Below, piece by piece: positions 5,503 to 6,230 of a stretch of 6,230 nucleotides of DNA. The stretch is taken from assembly GCA_902474785.1 (NCBI GenBank), contig CABRXB010000074.1, positions 1-6,230 on the forward strand. The letters run 5' to 3'. This DNA comes from an uncultured Eubacteriales bacterium. Its GTDB lineage: Bacteria; Bacillota; Clostridia; Oscillospirales; Feifaniaceae. The notes under the pieces are model-generated. The model had not been told where the DNA came from and ran no database searches. It was given only the letters and a program-made list of their open reading frames with translations. Made by a program: the position numbers and the translations under genes. Numbering within the stretch: the stretch's first letter is position 1; each line of letters opens with the position of its first letter.

Positions 5503-6230
5503 TTACCCCTCGTCGCGGTCAAAGACCACGGCGCCGTCGCGCGCGCGGGCGATCACCCGGTCGCCCGGTTTGAGCGTGCCGTCGAGCAGCAGCGAACTGA
5601 GCTCATCTTCGATGCGGCGCACCACGGCGCGGCGCAGCGGCCGGGCGCCGTAGAGGGGATCGGCGCCGTCTTTGATGAGCACCTGTAAGGCGGAGTCCTC
5701 GACGGTCAGCGTCAGCCCCACCTGTTGCACACGCTTTGCCACCTGCTCGCACAGCAGCGCCGCCACCAGCAGCAGGGCGCTATCGTCGAGCCGCTGGAAG
5801 ACAACGATCTCATCCATGCGGTTGAGCAGCTCGGGGCGCAGCGTGGCCTTGAGCTCGCGCAGCACCGCGTCGCGCACGCTCTGCGCCGCGCTGTCCTGCG
5901 TGACGTCAAAGCCCACCACGCGCGCCCCCTCGGTGAGCAGCCGCGCGCCGATGTTGGAGGTGCAGATCACAATGGTGTTTCGAAAGTCGACCTTGCGCCC
6001 CTGCGCGTCGGTAAGGCGGCCGTCTTCGAGCAGTTGGAGCAGAATGCTCCACACGTCGGGATGGGCCTTCTCCAGCTCGTCGAAGAGCACCACGCTGTAG
6101 GGCCGGCGGCGCACGCGCTCGGTGAGCTGACCGCCCTCCTCATAGCCCACATAGCCGGGGGGAGAGCCGATCAGCCGCGACACCGTGTGTTTTTCCATAT
6201 ACTCGCTCATGTCGATTCGGATGAGGGCGT
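5503..6230 (-). CDS. clpC: ClpC-type AAA+ unfoldase, C-terminal fragment
   Basis: This is the last 241 residues of a HSP100 ATPase that unfolds proteins for the ClpP protease in the cytoplasm; the gene begins beyond base 6230 (first full codon at 6228-6226). The fragment covers most of the second AAA+ domain: pore loop GYVG (25-28, aromatic Y26), Walker B VVLFDE (46-51), sensor-1 TSN (90-92), arginine finger R137 in LLNRMDE, and sensor-2 GAR (194-196) in YGARPLRRAV. VGF at 105-107 sits where ClpC carries its ClpP-docking loop. ClpB lacks this tripeptide, so ClpC is favoured. The N-terminal domain and first ATPase domain cannot be checked. It ends with a short charged tail and is followed by its own terminator, so it is probably transcribed separately from the transporter genes. 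Confidence 0.88.
   Translation of the reverse strand, partial: ALIRIDMSEYMEKHTVSRLIGSPPGYVGYEEGGQLTERVRRRPYSVVLFDELEKAHPDVWSILLQLLEDGRLTDAQGRKVDFRNTIVICTSNIGARLLTEGARVVGFDVTQDSAAQSVRDAVLRELKATLRPELLNRMDEIVVFQRLDDSALLLVAALLCEQVAKRVQQVGLTLTVEDSALQVLIKDGADPLYGARPLRRAVVRRIEDELSSLLLDGTLKPGDRVIARARDGAVVFDRDEG

Overview
The window looks like chromosome from a GC-rich Bacillota, most likely a gut clostridium of the Oscillospiraceae type. That is inferred from a ClpC-type ATPase carrying a ClpP-docking VGF loop, a short QueG, strong AGGAGG-type ribosome binding sites and a c-di-AMP (ydaO/yuaA class) riboswitch. No species is assigned.

Layout: (1) 1-270, + strand: the C-terminal end of epoxyqueuosine reductase QueG. 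(2) 271-1609: a 1.3-kb convergent intergenic region with no credible gene. It is strongly purine-biased on the + strand. It holds three tandem copies of a ~120-bp repeat (about 811-1160) bracketed by a 67-bp direct repeat (727-793 and 1168-1234). It ends in a probable + strand terminator (1368-1400) and a clear - strand terminator (1467-1508). (3) 1610-5026, - strand: a three-gene ABC importer operon in the order lipoprotein substrate-binding protein, ATPase, fused double-domain permease. The genes overlap at their joints, which implies translational coupling. The family is the Fe3+/2-aminoethylphosphonate-like group; the substrate cannot be read from sequence. (4) 5027-5502: the operon's control region. 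In - strand order it holds a TTGCAT-17-TATAAT promoter, a c-di-AMP riboswitch that begins at the predicted transcript start, a 13-bp antiterminator pairing, a GC-rich intrinsic terminator with seven Ts, and the binding-protein RBS. It also contains the terminator of the upstream clpC-like gene. (5) 5503-6230, - strand: the C-terminal 241 residues of a ClpC-type AAA+ unfoldase, whose N-terminus lies outside the window.

The main result is the regulatory logic of region 4. The 3' strand of the riboswitch's closing helix (GGCAG, 5232-5228) is also the core of a segment (5235-5223) that can pair with the 5' arm of the terminator (5166-5154). Ligand binding should hold that strand in the aptamer, free the terminator and switch the transporter off when c-di-AMP is high. 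This ties an unassigned ABC importer to c-di-AMP, a second messenger best known for potassium, osmolyte and cell-wall control. The second item worth pursuing is the repeat array in region 2, whose single-base indels between units argue against coding.
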